A DNA stretch of 64,000 nt from Falciphora oryzae. Its lineage: Eukaryota > Ascomycota > Sordariomycetes > Magnaporthales > Magnaporthaceae. Below, one piece after another: positions 1 to 10,330 of this stretch (its first letter is position 1; every line of letters begins with the position of its first letter). Below the pieces are notes generated by a model. That model was not told where the DNA came from. It saw only the letters and a list, made by a program, of their open reading frames with translations, and searched no databases. The stretch spans positions 221,323 to 285,322 of the forward strand of contig JNVV01000013.1 of NCBI GenBank assembly GCA_000733355.1, given 5' to 3'. The translations under genes were made by a program, and so were the position numbers.

Positions 1-1886
1 GCTGAACGGCAGCAAGGATGCCGCCCGCCACGCTGATGTCGAAGACAGGCCCTGAATTCCCTCTTCCGGCGTGGCTGTCAGATACACCGAATACAAGGCT
101 GCAATCGGCAACGCCTAGGATCTGCGGGGCAGCAATGGCGACGTTGTGTAGTCCGAAAACCAGGCCACCGCCGCCCTTCGTCCAAAGGCGCTTCCATACT
201 CTTTCGGACAGCATCCTCTTCGTCGGCATCTTGCAACAGACCTCTATTTTCCGACCCTTCCTGACTCTCCCGACGCCATGAATCCTCTTCTGGCTCGTCC
301 ATCTTGAGCGCCATGCCTATGAGGGCAAATGGCACCCAGACTGTAACGGCCCAGGGACAGCCGACTACAGCCATGATTACAAGGGCAAGAGTGTGGGAAG
401 AAACAAAGACGAACCCGGTGATGGAAAGGGCGAACACGACGTGGGAGGCAAACCACACTCTTCCTAACAATGCGGCCTTGATCTGTCAGGCGGAGATGGG
501 ACGCTTCGAGCGAGACTGAAGCTTGGTGTGCTGTCTGGTGATGCGTGGGAGGAGGAGCGACCAGGCTGTAGTGCTCATGGCAAACACGAGGAAGCCGAGG
601 GAGGCTTTTCGGTCGCCCTCGACTATAAGTTCTTGCAGCGCCGCTATGTCTGCGGGAGTTCGGATCGAGGACGTGGCAAATTTGGCGCTCTCCTGTTTAA
701 TATCCGCAGCGGTGTCAGGACTTCTGGCTGTTGAGGTTAGGGATCAAGCCGGATCTTACATATTTCGCTGATATGTCTGGAAATAATAGCGTTAGCATCG
801 AATTCTTTGCGTTGTAAGAGCACCCTTACTCGGTGGAGGATTCGGCACACATACGAGGACATATAGAAAAGAAAGGGCGTCCATCCGAGCCAAGACCACG
901 CCTGGACTAGCATGATTGCGTTCACCCGCCGCGGGAGCTGCTGCGCCGTGCTGGTCAGGTCCGCCATGATGTCGCCGAGCCCGCCGCGCGATGACGCTGG
1001 ATCGCGGCCCCGATTTGGATGGTCCGGGACGGCGATGCACGCGATGGTCAAAGCGAAAACATTGCCTGCGACGGCCGGCGAGGCCAGCGCACGAGCCTGG
1101 GAGCTCCCGAGAAATGGCAGAAAGCGGGGAAGGTCGATGTTGCCCAGGAAGTACATAATAATATTCACGAAACTGGTCGCTTGCGACGCCCAAGCCGCGG
1201 CCACGGACTGGCGATCTTGGGAGGTCTTGTCAAACAAGAAGGCGCGCGAGGCGCCCTGGATCGGCTGGGTCGAGGCGTTCAAGAGGTACAGCGCCAGGAG
1301 CGCGACGATGCCAGCGCCCTGTGGCGTGGCCGAGGGGGCGCCGCTATCGCCGGCGAACCAGGCCGCGAGACTGTCGGCTCTGGTGAATGCCGCCAGTGAC
1401 AGTATACACCCCAGGCCGCCGGCGAGGATGAAGGGCTTCCTCCTGCCCCAGCGCATCCGACAATTGTCGCTCCAGATGCCGACGCACGGCTGCAAGACCG
1501 CCCCGAACAACGGCCCCGAAAGCCAGAGAAGGCCGGTGGCGCTCTTGCTCACGCCTAGGGTTTGCAGATATGGCTGTAAGTGGCGGGTTTCTAGAGGGCC
1601 TCATGATCAAGGCGTAGATCCACTTACCGTGCCGTAGGCGGTGAGAATGGCAAAGATGGCTTGCAGTCTGGTCTTTCTCAGCCTCGATATTCCTCCCAGA
1701 TTTTATGAATGGGCAGAAGTAATCGACATACCCAGCCATAGGCAGCGTCAGAGCAGCCAATTCGAACGAGCTCGTCGTTTCGACCAAGCGGAGATCATCG
1801 CCGTACTCCAGCGGGACCATCTCCAATGTTTCTGTAGATGACCAGTCACTCGGCGACACGCCAGATGTTGAGTCCGGTAACAACAT
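1..1886 (-). CDS. Sucrose/alpha-glucoside:H+ symporter, SUT/GPH type (5' half intact, 3' half disrupted, runs off window)
   Basis: The product resembles fungal plant-type sucrose/maltose symporters, plasma-membrane carriers with 12 TM segments. The start ATG is at 1886-1884. Two clean introns (1731-1668, GTATGT donor; 1627-1574, GTAAGT donor) join FELAALTLPMAG, LQAIFAILTAYGT and PYLQTLGVSKSATGLLWLSG in frame, the classic TM1-TM2 signature. WGRRKPFILAGG and LGWTPFLFYMSSY follow. The 3' half is problematic. After LGWTPFLFY no canonical intron choice restores frame between about 840 and 740. An in-frame TGA lies at 486-488 inside otherwise good coding sequence. The later motif GLHNVAIAAPQIL (about 165-110) is in a different frame from the preceding TM segment. 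Either introns are unusual here or this is a recent pseudogene. The family call is firm; intactness is not. The C-terminus lies beyond position 1. Confidence 0.7.
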
Positions 1887-3449
1887 GGTGGGAGTACCGC
1901 ACTAGCTAGAGCCCGGGTGCCATCCATGACCATCGCTTGCTTTGGAGCTTTTTGGTGTCATGGCGGTTGTTTTTCTTGGGCTGTGGCTGTAAAAGCAAGA
2001 CTACTGCTGCAAGCGACAGGCAGCTGTCAACACTCGGATCTGTACCTGGGAAGAAGTTCATGGCCGTAGCCGCTCCTCCAGTAGCCATAGAAGAGTGCAG
2101 GCAATGTTCACGAGCACATCTCAATGGGGAAAATGATGGGATCAGGCACCCGACATGACGGTTCGTCCGAGTCAAGTCGCCATGGCGGCACAGCGGCAAC
2201 CACGCCAGGCGCCTGTGCCTGAATCTTGCAATGCAGAGCTCGTAGTTCCTACGCGGCTTTTGCGTATACAGCACGAGTCCATGGCGGTGCCGTGCCTGGG
2301 CGACGTGTCGATCATTGAGGGGGAAATCCTAGCGTTGTCCTCATGGCGACCGCTGATTACACGACGCGTGCATCGATGTCACACCGAACCCGTTGTTCAA
2401 CCTGGAATTTCTTCTGTCTCCATTGGGGCAGGATTGCGCGGAGTCACTGTTTCCTTGCCCCTTTTATCTCCCCCCTTCGCCTTGCCCAGCTAATTCCAAG
2501 CGAGCTCCGCTCCCCTCTTGTCCGAAGGCCGTGATGTCGCCGCGGCGCTCGGCGACGCTCCATGGCAACCCCGGGTGCCGAGGCCGATCCCCGGCTCCAG
2601 CAGCAACGTCCACGCAGCGCCAAACGGCCAAGTGGATGGCCAGGAATCAGAGATTTCTCGGGCCAGCCCCAAAAAAAGGAAGGCCGATCTTGGCCGGGAG
2701 GGGAGTCGGAGCCTCGGGTTATTCTCCCCCAGAGATAAGCAAAAGGGAACTGCTTACCACCAGGCTGGCGAACACCGCAGGCCTGGGTCAGGCGGCACAC
2801 AAATGACGCACTTGCCGCAGGGCCTCCTGCCTTGACCTTCACCTGCCCGCTCCGGACTGGCCAAGGACACGGCGCCAAGCGGGCCAAGCATGGCGGCGAT
2901 GTCGAAGTCGGTGGGAGGGGGGTCGGGCTGCGGGGGAACGTCTGGGCATTTCTGACGTCGGCCCAATGAGCGGCGCCGGCGCCGCCTCCGTTCTAAGTAA
3001 TCTTACCCGCCATCTGCCTACGCATCTCTCTGCTGGCTGGCCTTAATACTGAATGGTGTACAAATCGAAGGGCCTGGCAGCCTCCCACCCACCAACGGGG
3101 AAACCATATCGACAACCATGTCCGCCAAGCAGCAACACAGCCGGAGCCTTACACGGCATCTTGATTTAGTCCAGTAACGGTGCTTCGCCATGAACTCTGC
3201 CGAGAAACCAGGGATGGTGTCGCATGCGGGGAGCACTTGGTCCTGCAGAAGCTCAGGTGCACGAGGACGACGCAATGTAGACATGATAGACGTTCGTAGC
3301 CCTGCCGATGGGAATGATATAAAAGCCATCATCTTTCTCCCTCATCCTCCGGTGATGCCCGCCTTCTGTACGGTCGCAGCGTCCCCAAGCCTCCTGGCAC
3401 ATCCTCAAGCCTACTGTCCATCTTTCTTTGCTAAGCGACGACCGCCAAC
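1887..3449. other. Intergenic region, divergent promoters
   Basis: This 1.56 kb lies between the divergent symporter and beta-propeller genes. I see no ORF with family resemblance or coding periodicity on either strand. A TATA box for the rightward gene lies near its end. Confidence 0.6.
3318..3325 (+). promoter_or_regulatory. TATA box of the choice-of-anchor B gene
   Basis: The sequence TATAAAAG lies 125 bp upstream of the ATG at 3450, the usual fungal spacing for a TATA-driven gene. Function is inferred from sequence and position only. Confidence 0.5.
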
Positions 3450-5355
3450 ATGGTCCGCGCCACCACTATCACCGCGCTCTGGTCCGCCCTTGCCAGCCTT
3501 GGAAGAGCCGCAGGCGCGGGCTCAAAGGAGGACTATGCTTCGGGCGCTGTGCATGAACGCATTATGGGCATCAAGATGGTATGTGTCCCTAGATGACTTC
3601 ACTCACTGCAGACTTCGCGTTCATCCGCTAACAAGGCACAACTCCAGGCACAATGGGCGAAGGAGGCCGCCTCTGGTCAGATGGACAGCTCTCGGTACCC
3701 GGAGCTCGGCTTTACCAAGTGCACCAACGGCTTTGCCGCCGCCATCCCCGGAGACGCCAACAACACCTTCAGGTGCCGCAATGTAAGCTCCCACTCAGCC
3801 ACCCCTCCTTATGCCGTGGTATTTGATGCATCCTGCCGGCCGCACGCATATGCTGACCGTTGCAACGCGGATCGACCTGTACCACTTCCTCTCCCACGCC
3901 GACCTCAGCAGCAAGCACGCGGGGCAGGGATCCTCCTCCTGGGGCTGGACGTCCCAGGACGGCAGGGAGTTCGTTGCCATCGGGCAATACGACGGCACGG
4001 CCTTTGCCGAGATCAGCAAGGAAGGCAAGCTTGTCTATTTAGGCAGACTTCCCCAGTACGATTCCATCGGGTCCAACTGGCGTGAGATCCGCGTGCTGCG
4101 CGACTATGCCGTCATCGGCAGCGAGGCCATCAAACATGGCGTCCAGATCTTCGACATGAAGAAGCTGCTGAGGCTCGACCCGGCCAACCCGACCACCTTC
4201 ACCCAGGACGACCTGACGGGCCACTGGGACGAGCTGCCCGTGGGCCGCACCCACAACATTGTCGTCAACCAGGAGCTCAACTATGCCATCGCCTGTGGCT
4301 CAGTCGGCGGCAACGAGACCATCCGTGTTAGGGGCGACCTCCCCTGCCGCGGCGGCCTCATCTTCCTCGACATGTCGGACCCCTCCAACCCCACCAGCCC
4401 GGGATGCGCGGCCGGCGACGGCTACGTGCACGACGCCGAATGCCTAGTGTACCGGGGCCCCGACCTGCGGTACCAGGGCCGTGATATCTGCTACGGCTAC
4501 AACGAGGACACGCTCATCATCTACGACGTGACGAACAAAGTGGGCAATGTCACGAACATCATCTCCATCACCTCCTTCCCAGGCGCAGAGTACGTGCACC
4601 AGGGTGCCGTCAACGACATCAGCAACCAAGAATATATCTTCCTCGACGACGAATTCGACGAGAGAGACGCCAAGGTCGGCCCCATGACGCAGGGGCTGCC
4701 GACGACGCACATCTTCGACATCCGCGACCTCGAGAACCCGCACTACAGCGGCAAGTACGTCGGCAAGACGCGCTCCATCGACCACAACCAGTACGTCGTC
4801 GGGGGCTACCTGTACCAATCCAACTACGGCAACGGCCTCAACGTGCTCGACATACGCTCCGTCACCTCGGACCCGTCGGGCGCGGGCATCTGCGAGGCCG
4901 GCTTCTTCGACGTGTACCCGGAGGACGACGAGAACGAAGGGGGAGGCACCGTCGCGTTCCTGGGTTCGTGGTCGTCCTACGCCGACTTCAAGTCGGGCTT
5001 CGTCTTCGTGCACACCATCGAGTGGGGCTCCTTCGTTGTCAAGATGAGCAGCAAGGAGTGCGAGAGGCCGGCCGTGTGCGAGTCCAACGCCTGCCTGACG
5101 TCGCTGCGCGCCAGCGGCATCGAGGGCCGGCTCGAGGAGAGCACCAAGTTTTGCCACAAGTTCTTCCAGCGCAAGGTCACGGACGAGGCCGCCGTGCCCG
5201 CGTACGCAAAGGAGCCGTGCGCGGCCGGCGGCAAGGACGTCGTCGCCCAGGTCAGCAGTGCCTGCGCGTGCGTGCCCACTGTCCCCGTCCCGGAGCTCCC
5301 GAGGACCACCACCAGGCCGCCTGTCCCGACCGTCCTGCCGCCAAAGCTGCGATGA
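3450..5355 (+). CDS. Secreted choice-of-anchor-B / LVIVD-repeat beta-propeller-like protein
   Basis: The protein starts with a plausible signal peptide (hydrophobic residues 4-22, ending in small residues). A repetitive body follows with phrases such as HGVQIFDMKKLL, GLIFLDMSDPSNP, DTLIIYDVTNK, THIFDIRDLENP and GLNVLDIRSV, the LVIVD-type blades of the choice-of-anchor B family. A Cys-rich stretch and a Pro/Thr-rich C-terminal tail end it. Exons are 3450-3578, 3648-3782 and about 3869-5355. Intron 1 (3579-3647) is canonical. Intron 2 starts with GTAAGC at 3783, but where homologous coding resumes (IDLYHFLSHADL, from about 3880) there is no AG acceptor in the right frame; the sequence reads TTGCAACG. 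The molecular function of the family is not established. Cell-wall or extracellular location is inferred from the signal peptide. Confidence 0.75.
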
Positions 5356-5580
5356 GCGGGGAGGGCCGGCCGTGTTCTGTAGCTTGATCGCTCTGCTGCG
5401 GAAGCATGATAGTTCTAGGGCATAGTACAAAGCTGCAGGAAGGCGGGAGATTCGGGTGCGGAGGGTAAAACGTATAATTAGAGACGACGAGAATGATGAA
5501 AAACAAAAGAAGTTCAGGATCAGACAGGCCAACATCTGAAGTTGTCACTTTAACCGTGGGTCCTGACGGCGCTTGCCGTG

Positions 5581-6560
5581 CTACTTATTCTGTTGCGAAC
5601 TGACAGCAGGTGGCGCGGGAGGCGTGACGGTGTTGAGTTTGGTCATGCGCCGGAACATGGAATCCTGCGAGACAGCATTAGTCCCCGTAAAAACAAGGAA
5701 GAAGACAAAAGGCAAGAGGCTTTTCCAGCACTTACAAGCATCCCGTGCCACATAAACATACTAAGAATCCTCGCAGATGTAGCCGAAGCAGCCCGGTACA
5801 GCACAGGCGACTGCTTGCCCCGCGTAAGGTCCCGCACGACCTGGCGCGCGTACTCGGCGGGCGTCGTGAACTTGATGCCCCCAGACTCGAGAAACGTGCG
5901 CTTCTCCACGACCTCGCGGACGGCCTCGTACCAGCTCCCCGCCGGCAGCCTGTCGGGCCCGCCGGCGCCCTTGTGCTCCATGAGCGTGGTTGTAACAGCC
6001 CCCGTGACTATGTGGACAACACGCACGCCCAGTGGCGCCAGCTCGACGCGCAGCGTGTCGGCGACGGCGGCCAGCGCAGCCTTTGACGCGTTGTAGGGCG
6101 TCTGGAACGGCGGGTTGAAGACCTGGTTGACGCTACCGACGGTCGCGACGACGCCGCGCGCGGCCACCAGCAGCGGCAGGAAGGCGTGCGTCACGGCCAG
6201 CACGCCCGTGACGTTTGTGTCAATCACGCCGCGCACCCGCGCCATGTCGGCGTCGGCGAAGGGCATGATGTAGTTGACGCCCGCGTTGTTGACCAGCACG
6301 TCGAGCCGCGCAGCCGTCTCCTCCCCGTTGGCTTCCTGGTGCGCCACGACGGCCCGGACGGCGCCGGCGATGGACGCGTCTGAGGTGACGTCCATCTCGA
6401 CCGTCTGGACGCCCGCCTCGGCCAGGTGGGCCATCTTGGCAGGGGTGCGGCCCGTGGCGAACACGAGGTGGCCCTGCGCGTGGAACTCGAGCGCCAGGGC
6501 CGACCCAATGCCGCCGGCGCTGCACCCTGTTATCAAGACAATCTTGCGCTTTGCTGCCAT
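5581..6560 (-). CDS. Short-chain dehydrogenase, Ayr1-like (1-acyl-DHAP reductase family)
   Basis: This classical SDR has the Rossmann motif TGCSAGGIG (residues 11-19), NNAG (91-94), catalytic Ser143, Tyr156 and Lys160 (YNASK). The NNAGVNY-MPFADAD stretch and overall length match yeast Ayr1-type NADPH-dependent 1-acyldihydroxyacetone-phosphate reductases of lipid droplets/ER. Two exons, 6560-5736 and 5664-5581, join across a canonical 71-nt intron (GTAAGT...CGCAG) and give 302 residues. The second exon supplies a short hydrophilic tail ending SSQQNK. The gene is convergent with the secreted propeller gene (225 bp between stops). The substrate could differ from acyl-DHAP because this subfamily is broad in filamentous fungi. 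Confidence 0.8.
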
Positions 6561-6976
6561 GGTGCCGATTAGGTGCGGGAGAACTCGATCAAAACCCAGG
6601 TAAAGGGAAGTAGGAGTGAAGACGGGAGGGAGGTGGATGGGGCCAGAACGAGAAGGTCAAAGTGACATCGTGGGGCTTTTTTTTCGCGCGCTAAAGCCTA
6701 TGGCCCATGTCAAAATGGAACGCCGCGAGGCCTATCTGATTTATGAAAACACTCATCCTGGTTTGTTTATTTCCTAGGGCCCCATCAAATCCGAGGCTCA
6801 AGCTGCCCGTACGGGAACTAAACGACTATTTCGGGATTTCTTCCAGTAGGGCAACCCGAGTGTCTACCCGTCAGTCCACTGCGTCCTAGGACCGTCTAAG
6901 CACAGCTACTACACGCACGTATAATGACTCGCCAAATCCCCTCAAGCTCCGCATCGCCCAGGTGGCCACGCAGACC
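6561..6976. other. Intergenic region upstream of the SDR gene
   Basis: This 416 bp holds the SDR promoter and the 3' flank of the feruloyl esterase gene. I see no gene and no clear motif apart from a T-rich run near 6677. Confidence 0.5.
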
Positions 6977-7831
6977 TCACGGGACCGTCTGGAAGAACTC
7001 CCAAGTCGCATCCGGCGCCAGCGGGTTCCCGTTGCCCAGCGGCGCCCGGTCGTGACCCCCATCATAAGCAATAAACGAAACGGGCTTGCCGCAGCCCTTG
7101 AAGTCGGTGCGCGCCGACACCAGCGACCCCCGCGCCGGGAACGTGGCCTCGATAGCGCCGTCGGCCTCAGGCTCGCAGCCGTTGTTGCGCGCGAACCGCT
7201 TGGCCACCTCGACGCCGCCCGCGATGGGCAGCAGCGGGTCACGCACGCCGTGGAAGCCGAGGTACGGGATCGACGAGCTCCCGTCGGCGCAGCCGCTCAG
7301 CTGCGCGCCGTTGAGGGCGGCCACGGCGTGGAACTTGGACGCGCGGTCGCACGCGAGCGCGATGGTCATGCCGGCGCCGTAGCTGTGGCCCGTCGAGAAG
7401 CGCCTGGCCTGGTCGACGCAGAGGGAGGCCTCGACCAGGTCGATCATGGCGTCGACAAAGGCGAGGTCGCGCCCGCCCGTGTTGGCCCAGCCGTTGCTGA
7501 TGCCCTGCGGCGCGATCAGGATCCCTGAGTCGCCCGCGCGCGACTGGAGCCCGTAGTAAGGCTCCATGCGGTCACCAGCCGAGACGGTGCTCATGTTGTA
7601 GTTGTTGAAGTGAAACGCAAAGATGAGCTGGTGCGCGCGGCTGCTGTCGTAGCTGGTCGGGATGCTGATGTTGAACTGTCTTTCCAGCCCATTTACGGCA
7701 ATGGTGTGGACTCCGGCGCTGAGAGACGGCGGCTGGCCGCAGCCCGATGAGAGCTGTGGTTGCCGGACGACGAGAGCATGTCCTACCGAGGCTAGGGCCA
7801 AGATAAGAGATGAAAGAGTATGAGCCGCCAT
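6977..7831 (-). CDS. Feruloyl esterase type D-like, CE1 family, secreted
   Basis: The single-exon 284-residue protein has an N-terminal signal peptide (about residues 1-20). It resembles fungal type C/D feruloyl esterases of the PHB-depolymerase/CE1 fold, which release ferulate and related acids from arabinoxylan and pectin. The likely triad is Ser150 in FSTGHSYGAGM, Asp198 in GVRDPLLP and His260 in YDGGHDRAP. The Cys residues around CGQPP, SLCVD, LACDRAS and LSGCADG match the family's disulfide pattern, and the C-terminal WEFF motif is present. The nucleophile elbow reads GHSYG rather than the more usual GFSYG. It is extracellular by inference. It adds to two tannase/FaeB-family esterases elsewhere in the window. 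Confidence 0.82.
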   Translation of the reverse strand: MAAHTLSSLILALASVGHALVVRQPQLSSGCGQPPSLSAGVHTIAVNGLERQFNISIPTSYDSSRAHQLIFAFHFNNYNMSTVSAGDRMEPYYGLQSRAGDSGILIAPQGISNGWANTGGRDLAFVDAMIDLVEASLCVDQARRFSTGHSYGAGMTIALACDRASKFHAVAALNGAQLSGCADGSSSIPYLGFHGVRDPLLPIAGGVEVAKRFARNNGCEPEADGAIEATFPARGSLVSARTDFKGCGKPVSFIAYDGGHDRAPLGNGNPLAPDATWEFFQTVP

Positions 7832-9362
7832 GCTTGGGCACTGCTCAGAAGCACCCGTCTGTGGTACCTGACACGCTGAAAGGCTAGCCCGATAAAAAGA
7901 AGACAGAAAAGAAGCCCTGGGCTAACCGTCAGATATAAAAGACCGGGTCGAGAGCCATTGTGTTTAGGGCCCCGATTCCCCACCGGTCATCTCACCGCAT
8001 GACCAGGGGGACATGCTGAAGGTCCCGGCATCAACAACGGCCAGATCACCGAACACGCAATTATGGGCTGGAGAAGCTGTGGAGAAGTCTGCCCACGGGA
8101 GTTGGGGAAGTGGGACTAACCCCCAGACATGCATGGCTACGCACTTCGCGGTGGATACAACCACAGGGCTCCTGTTGAGCGCGGGGACTGCGGTCGCCAG
8201 TTTATCTCGGTATCTCTATCATGCTACATTACCTTGCTAGGTATCACGCAATGGCTTTCAAAGACACTTGTGCGAGCATCGATGAGGCCCCAACTCGAGT
8301 ATACAACAAAGGTCTGTGCTGAGCCGGAGCAGGGGCGGGTGGTCTGAACCAGGAGATTATGGCGCGTGTAATATTGCCCAAAGATCCTGAAGTCTAGGAA
8401 TTCTCAAGGAATGCCAATTTCCGTCTCGAGACTGTAGTCAGGGCGACTAATGTGGACCTACATCGAGAGGTAGAGGCAGTGATCCCAACCTGTCGCCCCA
8501 GAACCCTCCGTGACGATGCATAACGCGAATACGATAGTTAGGACCAACAAGAGCCATGACTTTTCTTTGAAATAGCTAATCTATACTGGTGCCGAGACCA
8601 GACTCGTGGTGTTGTTGCCGTTGTTGTCGAAGACGTCATCGCGGGACCGGCGTTTAGCTCTTTACTGGCCGTGTCCTCTAGGATTTTGGCCGTTTCATTC
8701 CTACGCGGAGGTAGTCTTCGCTTGAACATGTTCCGTCAGTCAACGCCGTGAGTAAAATGAAGGGGGAGGATGCCATGGGTTCTTACGGGATCGCGTGAGT
8801 AGATTCGGGTGGCAGAGGAGACATGGTGACTTTGATGTCTCGGGGACTGTTGATCTCATGTCTCGTCTAGTCGTGCCGATCCAAATTTGACGAGTGAGGT
8901 GAGTCCACTCAACCAAGATTGGCCCTTGTTGGCGAGCTTCGCATCGATTTTCGGTCTTGAGCTGTTGGCATAAGGTCCGCGACTGTGTAACCAGGGTGTG
9001 GTGGCCAGGGTGTGACCCGACGGGTTAGGGTGTTCGAGAGCAATAAAAACAATAACAGCCGGCTTCAAATTGTGCCTGCCCAAGGCAGGCGCGACAAGGG
9101 GAAAAGGGTGGTATTCTCATTGCAATTTCTGCCCGGCTCGTTGTGTCGGCGCATGTCGACGGGCCAAAGGGGGAGAGCCGAGGTAAAAAAAAGAGAGAAA
9201 ATAACAAGAAAACCAAAAACAACGAGACCCTGGAAAATAATGCTGTGCGACGGCTCCCTTCGTTTTAATCCTCCAACTCCCGCCCGTGCGGAAGGCCAGC
9301 CGAGCAATCCAGGTCGGCAAACAAAGAGTAAGATTCAGCACAAGACGCAGCCAGGCGCCCGT
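7832..9362. other. Intergenic region
   Basis: This 1.53 kb separates the feruloyl esterase promoter from the 3' end of the RRM gene. Short ORFs occur on both strands but none has family resemblance, codon bias or splice-supported structure. The RRM gene's 3' UTR probably occupies the right end. Confidence 0.5.
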
Positions 9363-10330
9363 CTAGCCCCTCCTCCAGACGCCGCCTCCCATGTTGGGTT
9401 GCTGCGGGCCACGGTTGTAGGCATCTTGGCGCTGCCCGCCCCAGCCGCCGCGCTGCTGCTGCTGGCCCTGGCCCTGGCCCTGCTGGGACCGACCAGGCTT
9501 GGCGAAGCTCACACGGAGTTGCACGCCCTCGGGGCCGTAGGTGCGACCATCGAGGGCGTCCTTGGCAGCGCTGGCCTCCTCGGCCGTCTCGAACTCAACA
9601 AAGCTAAACCTGTAGTCCGCATTCTCGGGAGCGGCGCGGTTGCTGTCAAGGCGCTTGCTGATGTATGTCCTGTGGGTGTGTCAGCAATCGGAGGTCGGAG
9701 TGGGTGTCCGTGGAGAGCAAGACAGAAAGGGCGTTGGACGTACGGATTGAAGCCATTAAAGAGCATCCGGATCTCCTCCTCGTTCTGAGCCTGGTCCGGG
9801 GCAGGGCCCAGGCCGCCGACGTAGAGCTTGCGCATGTCGGACTGCTGGTGTTGCTGTTGGAAGCCGCCACCCATGCCTTGGTCGAATCCGCCCCAGGGCT
9901 GCTGGCCGGGGTTGGGGCTGCCGTAAGCGCTGGGGTTGGGGCTGCCGTAGGCGCTGCGGTTGTTGTAGCCACCGTTGTTGTAGCCGCCGCCGTTGTTGTA
10001 GTTGTTGTAGCCACCCTGCTGGCGGTCCTGCTGCTGCTTGGGCTCGCACATCCTGACCTTGATCTCCCTGCCGCCGATGACGGCCTGGAGTCCGTTGACG
10101 GCGCGGTCGGCCTCCTCGTGGGTGGGGAAGTCGACGAAGGCATAACCGCGATTACGGCCGCTGGCCTGGTCGAGGGGGATCTTGACACTCTCAAAGGCGG
10201 GGAAGCCAGACTGCGCCAGCATCTCCTCGATGTCGGGGTTCTGCAGGTCATAGTTGAGGTTGCCGATATAGATGCGACGACCCTCGGCCTGGGCCGTGTT
10301 GATCTGGGGTTGGGGGCTTGCGAAGGACAT
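9363..10330 (-). CDS. RNA-binding protein with two RRMs and a Gln/Asn/Gly/Tyr-rich linker
   Basis: RRM1 spans about residues 18-95, with RNP2 RIYIGNLNY and RNP1 NRGYAFVDF. RRM2 begins near residue 168 (RNP2 KLYVGGLG) and continues across an intron to RNP1-like RFSFVEF. Between them lies a low-complexity, prion-like linker rich in Q, N, G and Y with a duplicated SAYGSPNP. The C-terminal tail is Gln/Gly/Arg-rich and ends VWRRG. Exons 10330-9744 and 9669-9363 join in frame across a GTACGT...CACAG intron, giving 297 residues. A likely role is mRNA or rRNA processing, or stress-granule biology (inference). A 15-T run followed by an 11-T run (10617-10644, plus strand) lies in the promoter, so the coding strand has an A-rich tract there. 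Confidence 0.85.
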
